Under the pieces are notes generated by a model. The model searched no databases, was not told the DNA's origin, and saw nothing but the letters and a program-made list of their open reading frames with translations. Positions 32,060-41,090 of a stretch of DNA of 64,000 bases are shown here, in pieces. The position numbers and the translations under genes were made by a program. The stretch's first letter is position 1. Every line of letters begins with the position of its first letter. This stretch comes from Pseudomonadota bacterium (GTDB lineage Bacteria; Pseudomonadota; Alphaproteobacteria; Rhizobiales; Xanthobacteraceae). The stretch spans positions 310,001 to 374,000 of the forward strand of contig JAEWHP010000012.1 in the NCBI GenBank assembly GCA_023387735.1. The letters run 5' to 3'.

Positions 32060-33154
32060 TCAGACGGGATGAAGTTGAGGCCGGGGGGTCAGGCTCGAGC
32101 CAGCGGACTCCCTGCGCGAGCGATAGGCCTGCAGCACTTTAGCGGACGTCTCGACATCCAGCCGGGTGAACTCCGCTTTCATCGCGTCAAGATCCTTGGT
32201 CGCAATCCGGTAATCCGGCGCACCAAGAAACAACAGCGCCAACGTCGTCGCCCAGGACAGGTCGAGGGCCTTCGCAAGAATCAGCAAGGCCTCCTTGTCA
32301 GCCGCCAGCATCGCCCGCTCGACCACATCGGCCGGCAGCGTGCACAACAACGAGAGCGCAATGACCGCTTCATCGAGTTTGCGCGCCTGGGCGTATTCGA
32401 GAAGCGCCGCTTCCCCCAGGTCGCCGATCCGGTGCTTCGCGCCTACGGCCTTCTTGGCGATGAAATAGTTCTTCGACGCGGGGCCAAACATCGCATGCAG
32501 CGATCCGGCGACGTCGGCGACGGCATTGCGCGCTTCGGGTCGCTCGAACTGAAGTTTCTTTCGAACATCGTCGGACGCTTTTGCGATCAATTGCTGGAAC
32601 AGGTGCCGCGGGATATCCCGCCGCCGCCCCAGATGCTCGGCCAGGATGGAGTCGTTCTCGGAACGCTTGATCAATTGCAGGAAGCCGGAATCCGAGAAAC
32701 GCGCGCCGGTATTGACGGCGACGGAATTCACGACCGTCTGGTCGCCTCTTTCCACGAGCACATCGGTGACCGGCTCGTCGATGGATTTTCGCCGCGAGAT
32801 TGCCAGGAGATGCTGCTGACCTTGGCAGCGGGCGTTCGCGACCAGCACCTGGTTGTCGAGCCGCTCGGAATAGCGAAGGACGGGGCCGGCGACATCAATT
32901 GAACCGTCGAAGGCGAGCTTGTTGACGATCTGGATCGGCGCCTGGTCGCTGCGCGCCAGCCGCCTGGCGAGTTGGGAGCGTGTCGCCAGCTCGATTTCCT
33001 CCGAGAGCTGTCCGATCACTTCCCCAAAGATCCAGATCTCGCTTTCGGTATACCGGCCCATCAGCAGCATGTCGGTTGCATGCCACAAAGCCTGCAAACG
33101 GCTTTCGGGCGTTCCCCTGGAGATGGCGTCATTCAACTCCCGAAGTATAGACAT
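32060..33154 (-). CDS. DUF2336 domain-containing protein
   Basis: A 364-residue cytoplasmic helical protein of the alphaproteobacterial DUF2336 family. It is made of HEAT-like helical repeats: 'LATRSQLARRLARSDQAPIQIVNKLAFDGSIDVAGPVLRYSERL', 'GQQHLLAISRRKSIDEPVTDVLVERGDQTVVNSVAVNTGARFSDSGFLQLI'. The repeated pattern suggests protein binding. The family has no established biochemical function that I know. The ATG follows GGGGA. It is divergent from the glycan operon with 530 bases between. Confidence 0.85.
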   Translation of the reverse strand: MSILRELNDAISRGTPESRLQALWHATDMLLMGRYTESEIWIFGEVIGQLSEEIELATRSQLARRLARSDQAPIQIVNKLAFDGSIDVAGPVLRYSERLDNQVLVANARCQGQQHLLAISRRKSIDEPVTDVLVERGDQTVVNSVAVNTGARFSDSGFLQLIKRSENDSILAEHLGRRRDIPRHLFQQLIAKASDDVRKKLQFERPEARNAVADVAGSLHAMFGPASKNYFIAKKAVGAKHRIGDLGEAALLEYAQARKLDEAVIALSLLCTLPADVVERAMLAADKEALLILAKALDLSWATTLALLFLGAPDYRIATKDLDAMKAEFTRLDVETSAKVLQAYRSRRESAGSSLTPRPQLHPV

Positions 33155-33685
33155 CGGTGTCCCCGAGCCGCTTTCCGCTGCTCACTCGCAACTGTGTGAT
33201 GGAGATCTGGATGGTCCGGTATCGGTCAGTCCGAACAGGACTCCGCACTCGGATTCTTCTTAGGGAGGCGAAGCGGCAGACCTGTAGTGTGACCGTCGCC
33301 AGCCGCAGCATTTGAACGCCTCAGCCCGTGGTGCCGACACGATCACGCCCGGAAGCCTTCTTGTTCCCGGCACAATCCTGCGACCAAGAAGTTAACGGAG
33401 CCTATGCATTTCTACGAGATCAGCGCTGCAATACATGCCGACAGGCCCAGAATCGCTATCGAAAATCGGCAAGGAACGCCGCGGCGCGACGATGTGCGGA
33501 ACAGCCACGCCAACTCCACCAACACCACGCAAAGCCAGGTCCCCGCGGCGGCTATTCCGCAGTTCCTCAAATTGTTTTGCAACCTAATCTGTCCTGCATT
33601 GTTGCACTGCCCATAAGATGTCGGGAAAAATCGGCACCCGATTGGCAGGGAGGCGCTTCGGAACAACTGCAACGAGAGAGAGCTG
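33155..33685. other. Intergenic region upstream of glycan operon
   Basis: 530 bases between the divergent DUF2336 gene and the HlyD-like gene. It should contain the promoters of both. A minus-strand frame of 86 codons with two hydrophobic stretches exists at 33412-33672 but lacks a convincing start context. I see no strong palindrome or consensus promoter. Confidence 0.5.
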
Positions 33686-35146
33686 ATGATCGATCGACGC
33701 GAAACTGGTGCGACCGTCCGGAAACATCAAACGATATTGCGAGTCTCGACCATCGGCGTTGCGGGATTGTTGTCCATCCTGATGCTCACGGCGGTGGCGC
33801 CTCCGATCGTCGCCGATCAGTCCGACCGCGCTGTCATCAATGCTCCAGTAACGCTTCTGACCGCGCCGATCGGCGGCGAGGTTGGCGCACTCGCAGCGCT
33901 TCCCGGCAAAGACGTTCGCGACGGCGACAGGCTGGCCCAGATCAGGAATCCGCGCCTCGATCGCACCACGCTGATTCTGCTGGAAGAAAAGTCGTCAGAC
34001 GCACGGCAGAAGCTCGAGGCGACGCGTGCGAAGCACGCCTCCGATCTCGCTTATGTTGCTGCCATCGACACCGAAATCGGCAATCAGTCCGAACAGCTCA
34101 AAACTCAGTTCCGGTCGCAGATCGAGGAGGCGCGCGCCCGCGTCGCGCAATCCAACGCCATGAGCGCGGAGAAGCAGGCGCTGGTCGAACGACAAAACGC
34201 CATGGTATCGCGCGCTGCCGCGAGTATCGACATGGTCAAGCCGACGTCGCAGCAATTCGCGGCGGCCCGACACAACGCGGACGCGGAAACCGCGAAGCTG
34301 AACCAGAAGATGGCGCAGCTCAGCGCGCTCAACAGCGGCATATACGTGGGCGATGAACTGATTGCGCTCAACAATCTGGCTCAGAAGCGCAGGGATATCG
34401 ATCTGGACGCGAAGCGGATGGAAATCGAGGAGAAGCAGCAATCGGTCGTGCTTGCCGACCTGGAAAATCTGATCGACGCCGAGCGGAAAAGGCTGGCCAG
34501 CCTGGCGGCCGCCGACGTGCTCTCGCCCGGCAGCGGCAAGGTGCTGACCATTGGCACCGCGGTAGGGCGCCACGTCAATGCGGGCGACACTATCAGCTCA
34601 ATCGTCGACTGCGACAATCGTTTTGTGGTTGCCATCTTCTCCTACAGGCAGGGTCAGAACATGATGCCCGGCACCCGTGTCCGCATCGATGGAAGCACGT
34701 TCCGGTCCGGAATCGTAAGCGCAGTACTGCCGAAGACCAGCGACAAGGTCGACGAGCGCTTCGCCGTGCCGTTTCCGCAAACCGAGCGGCGCGAACTTTA
34801 CGCGATCATCAACCCGGATGGCGCGGAGGGAGACGGCGCCCAGGCGCAAGAAACGGCAACGGCGTCTACACCGACCTGCCCCGTCGGCCAGTGGGTAACG
34901 GTGACGCGCGACAATGGCGTGGTACCCTCGATGTCGGTCACCTGGCGCCGGCTCGGCCACCTCGTCGCCTCATGGTTCGATGACGACGAACGCGACACCG
35001 CCCGCGCGCAGGACGCATCGTTCGGTGCAGATGCCCGCCGTGCCGGCATTTCCCGACTGCAAGCCGCCTTTCGTTCACCACCGCCGCCGCAGTTGAGATC
35101 CGACGAAGACTGGCTGCCCAGAACCCGTGCGATCGTCTCGCAATGA
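33686..35146 (+). CDS. HlyD-type membrane fusion protein of glycan operon (BgsB-like)
   Basis: A 486-residue membrane fusion/adaptor-like protein. One membrane helix lies at about residues 18-42 ('TIGVAGLLSILMLTAVAPPIVA'). A lipoyl half-motif 'LTAPIGGEVGALAALPGKDVRDGDRLAQIRNP' follows, then a long alpha-hairpin coiled coil from about 95 to 275 (rich in Gln, Glu, Lys, Arg), a second lipoyl half 'ADVLSPGSGKVLTIGTAVGRHVNAGDTI' and a beta domain. In S. meliloti BgsB, a protein of this type, works with the BgsA synthase to make mixed-linkage beta-glucan. Its stop overlaps the next start by four bases (ATGA), so the operon is translationally coupled. Function by analogy. Confidence 0.85.
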   Translation: MIDRRETGATVRKHQTILRVSTIGVAGLLSILMLTAVAPPIVADQSDRAVINAPVTLLTAPIGGEVGALAALPGKDVRDGDRLAQIRNPRLDRTTLILLEEKSSDARQKLEATRAKHASDLAYVAAIDTEIGNQSEQLKTQFRSQIEEARARVAQSNAMSAEKQALVERQNAMVSRAAASIDMVKPTSQQFAAARHNADAETAKLNQKMAQLSALNSGIYVGDELIALNNLAQKRRDIDLDAKRMEIEEKQQSVVLADLENLIDAERKRLASLAAADVLSPGSGKVLTIGTAVGRHVNAGDTISSIVDCDNRFVVAIFSYRQGQNMMPGTRVRIDGSTFRSGIVSAVLPKTSDKVDERFAVPFPQTERRELYAIINPDGAEGDGAQAQETATASTPTCPVGQWVTVTRDNGVVPSMSVTWRRLGHLVASWFDDDERDTARAQDASFGADARRAGISRLQAAFRSPPPPQLRSDEDWLPRTRAIVSQ

Positions 35147-36366
35147 TGCGCATGATCGTGATGGCGTTGTGCGCAGCCATGATGGCTTCGCCGCCCGCCT
35201 CGGGCCGCGAGGCGCGAGCGCCGGGCCCCTTCTGCGCCGGCCTGCACAAGGCCGTGACTCCGCTTGCGCGCGGGGCGGAAGCGGTCTTCATCCGCAGCTA
35301 TGAGCCTGGCACGAACGAGGTCAGCCTGCCTTCAGGCATCGCCACGACCGCTTTCGTCTACGACAATGCGCTTGCCGTCATTGCACTGATCGCCTGCGGC
35401 AACCTCGCGGACGCGAAGCCGATCGGCAAAGCGTTGAGCCGGGCCGCGCGCCAGGACCGGAGTTTTGACGATGGCCGGATTCGCAACGCTTATCGGGCCG
35501 GCGCGGTAGGCCAGGGTGCACCCAATCTCCCGGGCTGGTGGGATGCGCAAGCCAAAATCTGGGGCGAGGATGCGGCACAGGACGGCACCTCGACCGGCAA
35601 TGTCGCATGGGCGGCATTGGCGCTGCTGACGATGTATGAGGCGACGCAAGATCCCCAATATCTTTCGGACTCGCGGCGCCTGGTCGACTGGATCATCGCC
35701 GCCACCGCCTCCGGCGACGGCTTCCGCGGCGGCTTTCACGGCTACGATCCGCAGCAGGTCAAGCTCACCTGGATGTCCACCGAACACAATGTGGACGTCT
35801 TTGCCGCCGCGCATTGGCTGTACCGCCTGACCGGGGAACGGAAATACGACGAAGCGTCGGGGCAAGCCCGCAAGCTGCTCGATCGCGCCTTCCGCGGCGA
35901 TCACTTCCTGCTCGGCACCAAGCCGGACGGAAGCCCCGCAGATGAAGGCCTGCTCGCGCTCGACGTTCAGCTCTGGCCCTGGATGGCCATCCCTGACTCG
36001 CCAAGAGCCTGGAAGGCTTCGCTCGGCTTCGCGAAAGATCGCCTCGGCGTCGATGGCGGGTTCGACTTCAACGGCGACCGCGACGGCGTATGGGTCGAGG
36101 GCACCGCGCAGGCCGCGCTTGCCTACCGGATCAGCGGGAATGCGAAGGAGAGCGATCGGCTGCTGGCGGGACTGAATGCGGACCGGACGCCGTCCGGCCT
36201 GCTCAACGCGACGCGCGCGGCGCGACTGACCACGGGCTTGTCGATCGACCCTACCGACACCGTGCCTGATTTCTTCTACTACCGCCGTCCGCATCTGGGA
36301 GCGACGGCATGGGCAGTGCTGGCTGAAACAGGCTGGAATCCCTTCAACGGGACAAGGATACCATGA
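35143..36366 (+). CDS. Secreted six-hairpin (glycosidase-like) protein
   Basis: A 407-residue protein with a probable signal peptide (MMRMIVMALCAAMMASPPASG) and a mature part that reads as repeated helical hairpins, as in (alpha/alpha)6-barrel glycoside hydrolases and epimerases: 'TGNVAWAALALLTMYEATQDPQYLSDSRRLVDWIIAAT', 'STEHNVDVFAAAHWLYRLTGERKYDEASGQARKLLDRAF', 'WVEGTAQAALAYRISGNAKESDRLLAGLN', 'ATAWAVLAETGWNPF'. Acidic residues in STEHNVD and WVEGT could be catalytic. Placed between adaptor and synthase with four-base overlaps on both sides, it may trim or process the glycan in the periplasm, as BcsZ does for cellulose (inference). Confidence 0.8.
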   Translation: MMRMIVMALCAAMMASPPASGREARAPGPFCAGLHKAVTPLARGAEAVFIRSYEPGTNEVSLPSGIATTAFVYDNALAVIALIACGNLADAKPIGKALSRAARQDRSFDDGRIRNAYRAGAVGQGAPNLPGWWDAQAKIWGEDAAQDGTSTGNVAWAALALLTMYEATQDPQYLSDSRRLVDWIIAATASGDGFRGGFHGYDPQQVKLTWMSTEHNVDVFAAAHWLYRLTGERKYDEASGQARKLLDRAFRGDHFLLGTKPDGSPADEGLLALDVQLWPWMAIPDSPRAWKASLGFAKDRLGVDGGFDFNGDRDGVWVEGTAQAALAYRISGNAKESDRLLAGLNADRTPSGLLNATRAARLTTGLSIDPTDTVPDFFYYRRPHLGATAWAVLAETGWNPFNGTRIP

Positions 36367-38342
36367 TGTTCCCTGCCGCCGGCGACGACCTGTCGCTCCT
36401 GACCATCAATATCGGAATCTTCCTCGGCCTTCTGGTCATGGCACGGCTGCTGGACCCGTCGCGCGCCAGAGACCGCGTCCTGTTCGGTGCTACAACGGCC
36501 GCCTTTCTCGTTCTATACGCGCTTTGGCGATGGAACGATACCTTGCCGCCCTTCGCGCTGACGGCGCAAAGCCTTTGGCCGCGGCTCTTCATTGCGTTCG
36601 AACTGGTGGCCATACTGTACACGCTGATGTCGATCGTCATCCTGTTTCGCAACGTCGACCGCAGTGCGCAGGCCGATGCGGCACAACGGGCACTCGCCGC
36701 GGCAGACAACTACCCGGCCGTCGATATCTTCATCTGTACCTATGACGAACCGCTCGAAATCCTGGAGCGCTCGATCCTGAGCGCGTTGGCGCTCGATTAT
36801 GACAACGCCACGGTCTGGGTGCTCGACGACACAAGGCGCGACTGGCTGCGGGACTATTGCCAGCGGGTGGGCGCGCGTCACGTGACGCGGCCCGACAACA
36901 AGGGGGCGAAGGCCGGCAACCTCAACAACGGGCTGGCGACGACCGCGCGCGAGACCAACGCGCCCGTGATTCTCGTGCTCGATGCCGACTTCGCGCCACG
37001 ACAGGATTTCCTCAAGCGCACGGTTGGCCTGCTGCTGTCCGACCCGGAAGTCGCGATCGTCCAGACGCCGCAGTTCTACTACAACGCCGATCCGATCCAG
37101 CACAATCTGCTGGCCGAGAAGAGCTGGGTCGACGATCAACGGTTCTTCTTCGACATCTTCCAGTCGGCCAAGGACGCCTGGGGCTGCGCGTTCTGCGTCG
37201 GCACTTCCTTCGTCGTCCGCCGAGATCTGCTCGACGAGATCGGCGGCTTTCCCCAGCAGGCGATCTCGGAGGATATCAATCTCACCTACACCATGCTGGC
37301 GCATGGCTACCGCACGTCCTGGCTGAACGAGCCGCTCAGTTTCGGACTCTCTGCCGAGGGCATCCCGGAATATATCACCCAGCGCGCGCGCTGGTGCCTC
37401 GGCACCATCCAGGTCGCCCTGCTGCGCAACGGCCCGCTGTTCGGGCGCGGTTTCAGCTTCACCCAGCGCTGGCATTATATTCATGGCGTGCTGAACTGGC
37501 TGTGCAAGCCGTACATGCTGTTATTGCTGGCCGCACCGACGATCTACTGGTTCGGCGGCCTGCCGGCGTTCGAGGCCGACTACTACTCGTTCCTGCGCTA
37601 CGGTATGCCGGCGCTGCTCGGCCTGATCATCTACATGGGATGGATCTCGCGCGCGCGGACGCTGCCCTTGTTCATGGAGGCCACCCACGCCATCACCTGT
37701 TTCGCGGTGACCGCGACGCTGCTGAGCGCAATCATCAAGCCGTTCGGGCGCCCGTTCAAGATCACCGACAAGGGCGGCGACCGTTCGACGCCGCGCGTGC
37801 ACTGGAAGCTTGCCGCGACCTTCGGCCTGATCGCGGCAAGCTCTGCCGCAAGCATCGTCTGGGCGTTCGTCTCGCCCTATGCCGCAAGCGAGATTTCATC
37901 GCTCGACTTCTTCAACCTGCTGTGGGCCGGCATCGCAATGCTGATCGCCTTCGTCGCGTTCCTCGTGTGCTTCGAACTGCCCCGCAGCAGCGACCAGTTT
38001 GAAACGGATGAGCCCGTTTGGCTCGCAGGCGACGGAAAAATCCTGTCGTGCCGCCTGCTCGCATTGTCCCTCACCTCGGTACGATTCTCGGGTCCGGCCG
38101 GCGAGGCCCTCGAGCTTGCGGGCTGGCGCTATCAGATTCATCTCGAGGGGCTGGGATGGGCCGACATTTCGATGGTGTCGCGATCTCGCAACGACGTGGT
38201 CGCACGCCTTGACCTGAGCCCGGAACAACGTCAACGCCTTGTGGTTCGACTTTTCAGCGCGTCGCAGGGCAACATTGCCGGCCAGGCCAGCCTCCGCGGT
38301 GCCATGGCTGGATTGCTACGCCGCGGCGTTCTCGGCGCGTAG
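36363..38342 (+). CDS. Cellulose synthase-like GT2 glycosyltransferase (BgsA-like)
   Basis: A 659-residue processive family 2 glycosyltransferase. Four or so membrane helices surround the catalytic domain. The D,D,D,QxxRW set is present: 'DIFICTYDEPLEILERS' and 'ATVWVLDDTRRDWL' for UDP binding, 'ILVLDADFAPRQDFL' as DxD, 'AISEDINLTYTML' as the base and 'YITQRARWCLGTIQ' as QxxRW. After the last helices comes a PilZ-like C-terminal region (residues about 550-650), but the c-di-GMP signature RxxxR and (D/N)xSxxG are degenerate (LPRSSDQ, LTSVRFSG). S. meliloti BgsA likewise makes mixed-linkage beta-glucan under c-di-GMP control without a canonical PilZ domain. The product here is inferred to be a linear beta-glucan. 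Confidence 0.9.
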   Translation: MMFPAAGDDLSLLTINIGIFLGLLVMARLLDPSRARDRVLFGATTAAFLVLYALWRWNDTLPPFALTAQSLWPRLFIAFELVAILYTLMSIVILFRNVDRSAQADAAQRALAAADNYPAVDIFICTYDEPLEILERSILSALALDYDNATVWVLDDTRRDWLRDYCQRVGARHVTRPDNKGAKAGNLNNGLATTARETNAPVILVLDADFAPRQDFLKRTVGLLLSDPEVAIVQTPQFYYNADPIQHNLLAEKSWVDDQRFFFDIFQSAKDAWGCAFCVGTSFVVRRDLLDEIGGFPQQAISEDINLTYTMLAHGYRTSWLNEPLSFGLSAEGIPEYITQRARWCLGTIQVALLRNGPLFGRGFSFTQRWHYIHGVLNWLCKPYMLLLLAAPTIYWFGGLPAFEADYYSFLRYGMPALLGLIIYMGWISRARTLPLFMEATHAITCFAVTATLLSAIIKPFGRPFKITDKGGDRSTPRVHWKLAATFGLIAASSAASIVWAFVSPYAASEISSLDFFNLLWAGIAMLIAFVAFLVCFELPRSSDQFETDEPVWLAGDGKILSCRLLALSLTSVRFSGPAGEALELAGWRYQIHLEGLGWADISMVSRSRNDVVARLDLSPEQRQRLVVRLFSASQGNIAGQASLRGAMAGLLRRGVLGA

Positions 38343-38359
38343 GCTTGCGGACGGCAGCC

Positions 38360-38773
38360 TTACAAGTCCACCACGACGTAATCGCTCTCGACCGACACGG
38401 CGAGCGTCTCCGCGACATACGGCCCCTTCACCACGCTGGAGCCGGGTTCGACGTTGACCGGATAGGCGCGGGCGCGAAAGCGCTTCGGGTCGCAGTAGGA
38501 TTGGCCGGTGCGGATATCGAATTCCCAGCCGTGCCAGGGACAGCGGATGATCTCGCCGAGCTTGGTGTATTCGATTTCGCCGGGGTCGGAGGATTGCGCG
38601 AGCCCGATCAGCGGGCCTTCGCACAACGCCGCACCCTGGTGCGGGCAGCGGTTCAACAGGCCGAAGAACTCGCCCTTGATGTTGAAGATCGCGATCGGCC
38701 GCTCGTCGATGGTGAGGAATTTTCGTGTCCCCGGCGGCAACTCGTCCACCGGGGCGATAACGTGCCGAACCAT
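38360..38773 (-). CDS. Rieske [2Fe-2S] domain protein
   Basis: A 137-residue Rieske ferredoxin-type protein. The two cluster motifs are 'RCPHQGAALCEG' (CxH) and 'RCPWHGWEFDIRTG' (CxxH), with 18 or so residues between them forming the usual insertion. It could pass electrons to an oxygenase or act as a small ferredoxin; no oxygenase large subunit is in the window. Its start overlaps the stop of the upstream amidohydrolase by one base, so it is likely the last gene of a three-gene operon. Confidence 0.92.
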   Translation of the reverse strand: MVRHVIAPVDELPPGTRKFLTIDERPIAIFNIKGEFFGLLNRCPHQGAALCEGPLIGLAQSSDPGEIEYTKLGEIIRCPWHGWEFDIRTGQSYCDPKRFRARAYPVNVEPGSSVVKGPYVAETLAVSVESDYVVVDL

Positions 38774-39876
38774 CAGGATATTCCGTACAGCTTCTTGGCG
38801 TTGCCGAGATAGAACGCCTCGCGGTTGGCGTCGCTGACGCCGGCCGGCAACACGCGCGACGGTTCGTCAAAATCCCAATGCGGGTAGTCGGTCGCGAACA
38901 GGAGCTTGTCCCAGCCGATCCACTCGATCGTCTCGAACAGGTGCTCGCGGCGCTCCGGGTCTTCCATCGGCTGCGTCGTCCACCAGACGTGGTCGCGGAT
39001 ATATTCCGACGGCTTGCGCTTCAGGTGCTGCACCTCACTGCGCAGCTTCTCGAAGTGCTTGTCGAGGCGCCAGGCAAGCGAAGGCGCCCAGCCGAAGCCG
39101 GCCTCGATCATCACCATCTTCAGTTTCGGGAAGCGCTCGAACACGCCTTCGAGCACGAGGCTTGCGAGCGCCGACTGTTGGCACTGCGCATGGCCGACCA
39201 TCTCTTCGATGTAGAAGCTCGGCCAGCCGGATGGCGTCAGCGGATTGCCGCCGAAGCCGAATGCGTGCACGCCGACCGGCAGCCCGGCCTCCTGCGCCGC
39301 TTCGTAGACCGGCCAGTAGCGGCGCTGGCCGAGCGGCTCGACATTGCGGGAGAGCAGCAGCACCTGCACGTAGTTCGGATCGCCCGCGCGCTTGCGGATC
39401 TCGGCGGCAGCGGCCACGCCATCCTCATTGGCGACGACGATCGAACCCTTCAGGCGCTTGTCCTTGCTGGTCCATTTCTCGATCTGCCAGTCGTTGATCG
39501 CCGAACAGATCGCCCCGGCCAGATCCTGGTTGCGCAGGCCCTGCCCGCTGTTGAGCGGATTGAGTACGCCGAGTGCGACATTGTAGGGGTCGAGCAACTG
39601 CTTCTGCATGAAGGATAGCGAGGAACCTTGCGGGCCGCCTTCCGGCGGCCAGGCGTCGCGGCGCGAGGCATTTGGCTGCGCCTTCGGATAGGGCGGGCCT
39701 TCCATCATGCCGTGATAGGCCTGCTTGCCGTAGGTCTGGAGATGCCCGTGCCAGCGCTTCTCCATGAACGGATAGAGTTCATCGTTGGTGGCGCGCGCCG
39801 GATGGATGTCGCAATCGGCGATCGCGGTCTTGATGCTGGTGGAAGCCGACGACTCAGGGCGGAACTGAACGTTCAT
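38773..39876 (-). CDS. Amidohydrolase (ACMSD-like), copy 1
   Basis: A 367-residue metal-dependent hydrolase of the amidohydrolase-2/ACMSD family. Metal ligands can be seen as 'IADCDIHPA' (DxH), 'VGVHAFGFGG' (His), 'MIEAGFGWAPSLAWRLDKHF' and 'LLFATDYPHWDFDEPSRVL' (Asp). Members are decarboxylases or hydrolases of cyclic or aromatic acids; the substrate is not predictable. It is similar over its length to the next gene, a tandem duplicate, and its ATG overlaps that gene's stop by four bases. Confidence 0.9.
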   Translation of the reverse strand: MNVQFRPESSASTSIKTAIADCDIHPARATNDELYPFMEKRWHGHLQTYGKQAYHGMMEGPPYPKAQPNASRRDAWPPEGGPQGSSLSFMQKQLLDPYNVALGVLNPLNSGQGLRNQDLAGAICSAINDWQIEKWTSKDKRLKGSIVVANEDGVAAAAEIRKRAGDPNYVQVLLLSRNVEPLGQRRYWPVYEAAQEAGLPVGVHAFGFGGNPLTPSGWPSFYIEEMVGHAQCQQSALASLVLEGVFERFPKLKMVMIEAGFGWAPSLAWRLDKHFEKLRSEVQHLKRKPSEYIRDHVWWTTQPMEDPERREHLFETIEWIGWDKLLFATDYPHWDFDEPSRVLPAGVSDANREAFYLGNAKKLYGIS

Positions 39877-40949
39877 GGCGTCGTCTCCTTCATCTTTAGC
39901 CGGCCGTACGTCGCGAGCGGATTATCGATCATGATCTTGCGGACCAGATCGGGCGACAATCCCGGCGGCAGCACGTCATCGCCGTCGAACTGCCAGTGCG
40001 GATAGTCGGTCGAGAATAGAAGCAATTCGTCCGACTGCATATGATTAAACAGGCGATCCAGGGTTGCCGGATCCGGCGGCGCATCGACCGGCTGCAGCGA
40101 GAAGCGGATGTTGCTGCGCACAATTTCGGCCGGCGCGCGATCGACCCACGGCGTTTCCATCCGCACGCCGCGCCAGAACTTGTGCAGCCGCCACAGATAG
40201 GCCGGCAGCCAGGTGAAGCCACTTTCCAGCATCACCATCTTCAATTTCGGATGCCGGGCGAACACGCCCTCGACGATCAGGCTGGTCAACTGGGTCTGGA
40301 ACGCGGTGGCCTGCGCAACGTAATCCTCGATGTGGTAGGAGCCCCAGCCGACCGAGGTCGGCGGGTTGTGATAGGCGCTGCCGGCATGAATGCCGATCGG
40401 CAGGCCCAGCCGTTCGGCCGCGGCATAGATCGGCCAGTAGACGCGCTTGCCGAGCGGCATGTCGCCCATGACCAGCATCAGTACCTGGACGAAGCGTTTG
40501 TCCTTGGCGCAGCGCTCGATCTCGGCGACGGATTTTTCCACGCTTTGCGCCGGGATCACAATCGAGCCGCGCAGCCGCGCGTCCTTGTCCAGCCACTCCC
40601 TGGCCAGCCAGTCGTTCAGCGCGCGGCAGAACGCATCCTGCATGTCCTCCGAGAACACCATCTGGACGCCGTAGAGCGGGTTGCAGATGCCGTAGGCCAC
40701 GCCGAACTTGTCGAGGGCCTGCTTCTGCATGTCGGCGAGGCTTTCGCCCGGCTTGCCCTGCCCCGGCCGCCAGTCCGGCCGCGAGGAGATCGGCGAATTG
40801 GTCGGATAGGATTGCGAAACCAGATCGGTCATGCCGCGCGTCGTCACCTGGTCCTGCCAGTAGTCGTTCATGTAGGGCAGCAGGCTGGTCAAATGCGGCA
40901 CGGCGGGATGCAGATCGCAATCCACGCCACCTGCGATCGGCGACGTCAT
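39873..40949 (-). CDS. Amidohydrolase (ACMSD-like), copy 2
   Basis: A 358-residue paralogue of the preceding entry: 'GGVDCDLHPAVPH' (DxH), 'IGIHAGSAYHNPP' (His), 'MLESGFTWLPAYLWRLHKFW' and 'LLFSTDYPHWQFDGDDVLPPG' (Asp). It is the first gene of the minus-strand unit. The frame extends 61 codons upstream, but the ATG at 40949 follows AGAGGAAA and starts the homology. The tandem pair plus a Rieske protein suggests a catabolic step on an aromatic or cyclic acid (inference). Confidence 0.9.
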   Translation of the reverse strand: MTSPIAGGVDCDLHPAVPHLTSLLPYMNDYWQDQVTTRGMTDLVSQSYPTNSPISSRPDWRPGQGKPGESLADMQKQALDKFGVAYGICNPLYGVQMVFSEDMQDAFCRALNDWLAREWLDKDARLRGSIVIPAQSVEKSVAEIERCAKDKRFVQVLMLVMGDMPLGKRVYWPIYAAAERLGLPIGIHAGSAYHNPPTSVGWGSYHIEDYVAQATAFQTQLTSLIVEGVFARHPKLKMVMLESGFTWLPAYLWRLHKFWRGVRMETPWVDRAPAEIVRSNIRFSLQPVDAPPDPATLDRLFNHMQSDELLLFSTDYPHWQFDGDDVLPPGLSPDLVRKIMIDNPLATYGRLKMKETTP

Positions 40950-41090
40950 GATGTTTCCTCTTGTCCTCTGGGGTCGCTTGATCAGCGGTGGTTTGCGGCA
41001 TTCAATCAGGGCCGCCTCCGCGCCGCAACTCGGCAAGCGTGACCCTCCTGTGCTAGGAGGGCATGACTGGCGGGAATTCAGGGAGTCGAG

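Noticed and set aside
33365..33390. Possible sigma-54 site CGGCAC...TGC upstream of the glycan operon
   Set aside because: The spacing between GG and GC is nine bases rather than ten and the -24 box has C for T, so it does not meet the consensus.
33412..33672. 86-codon minus-strand frame with two hydrophobic stretches
   Set aside because: No ribosome-binding site or family likeness, and composition unlike neighbouring genes. Possible but not supportable.
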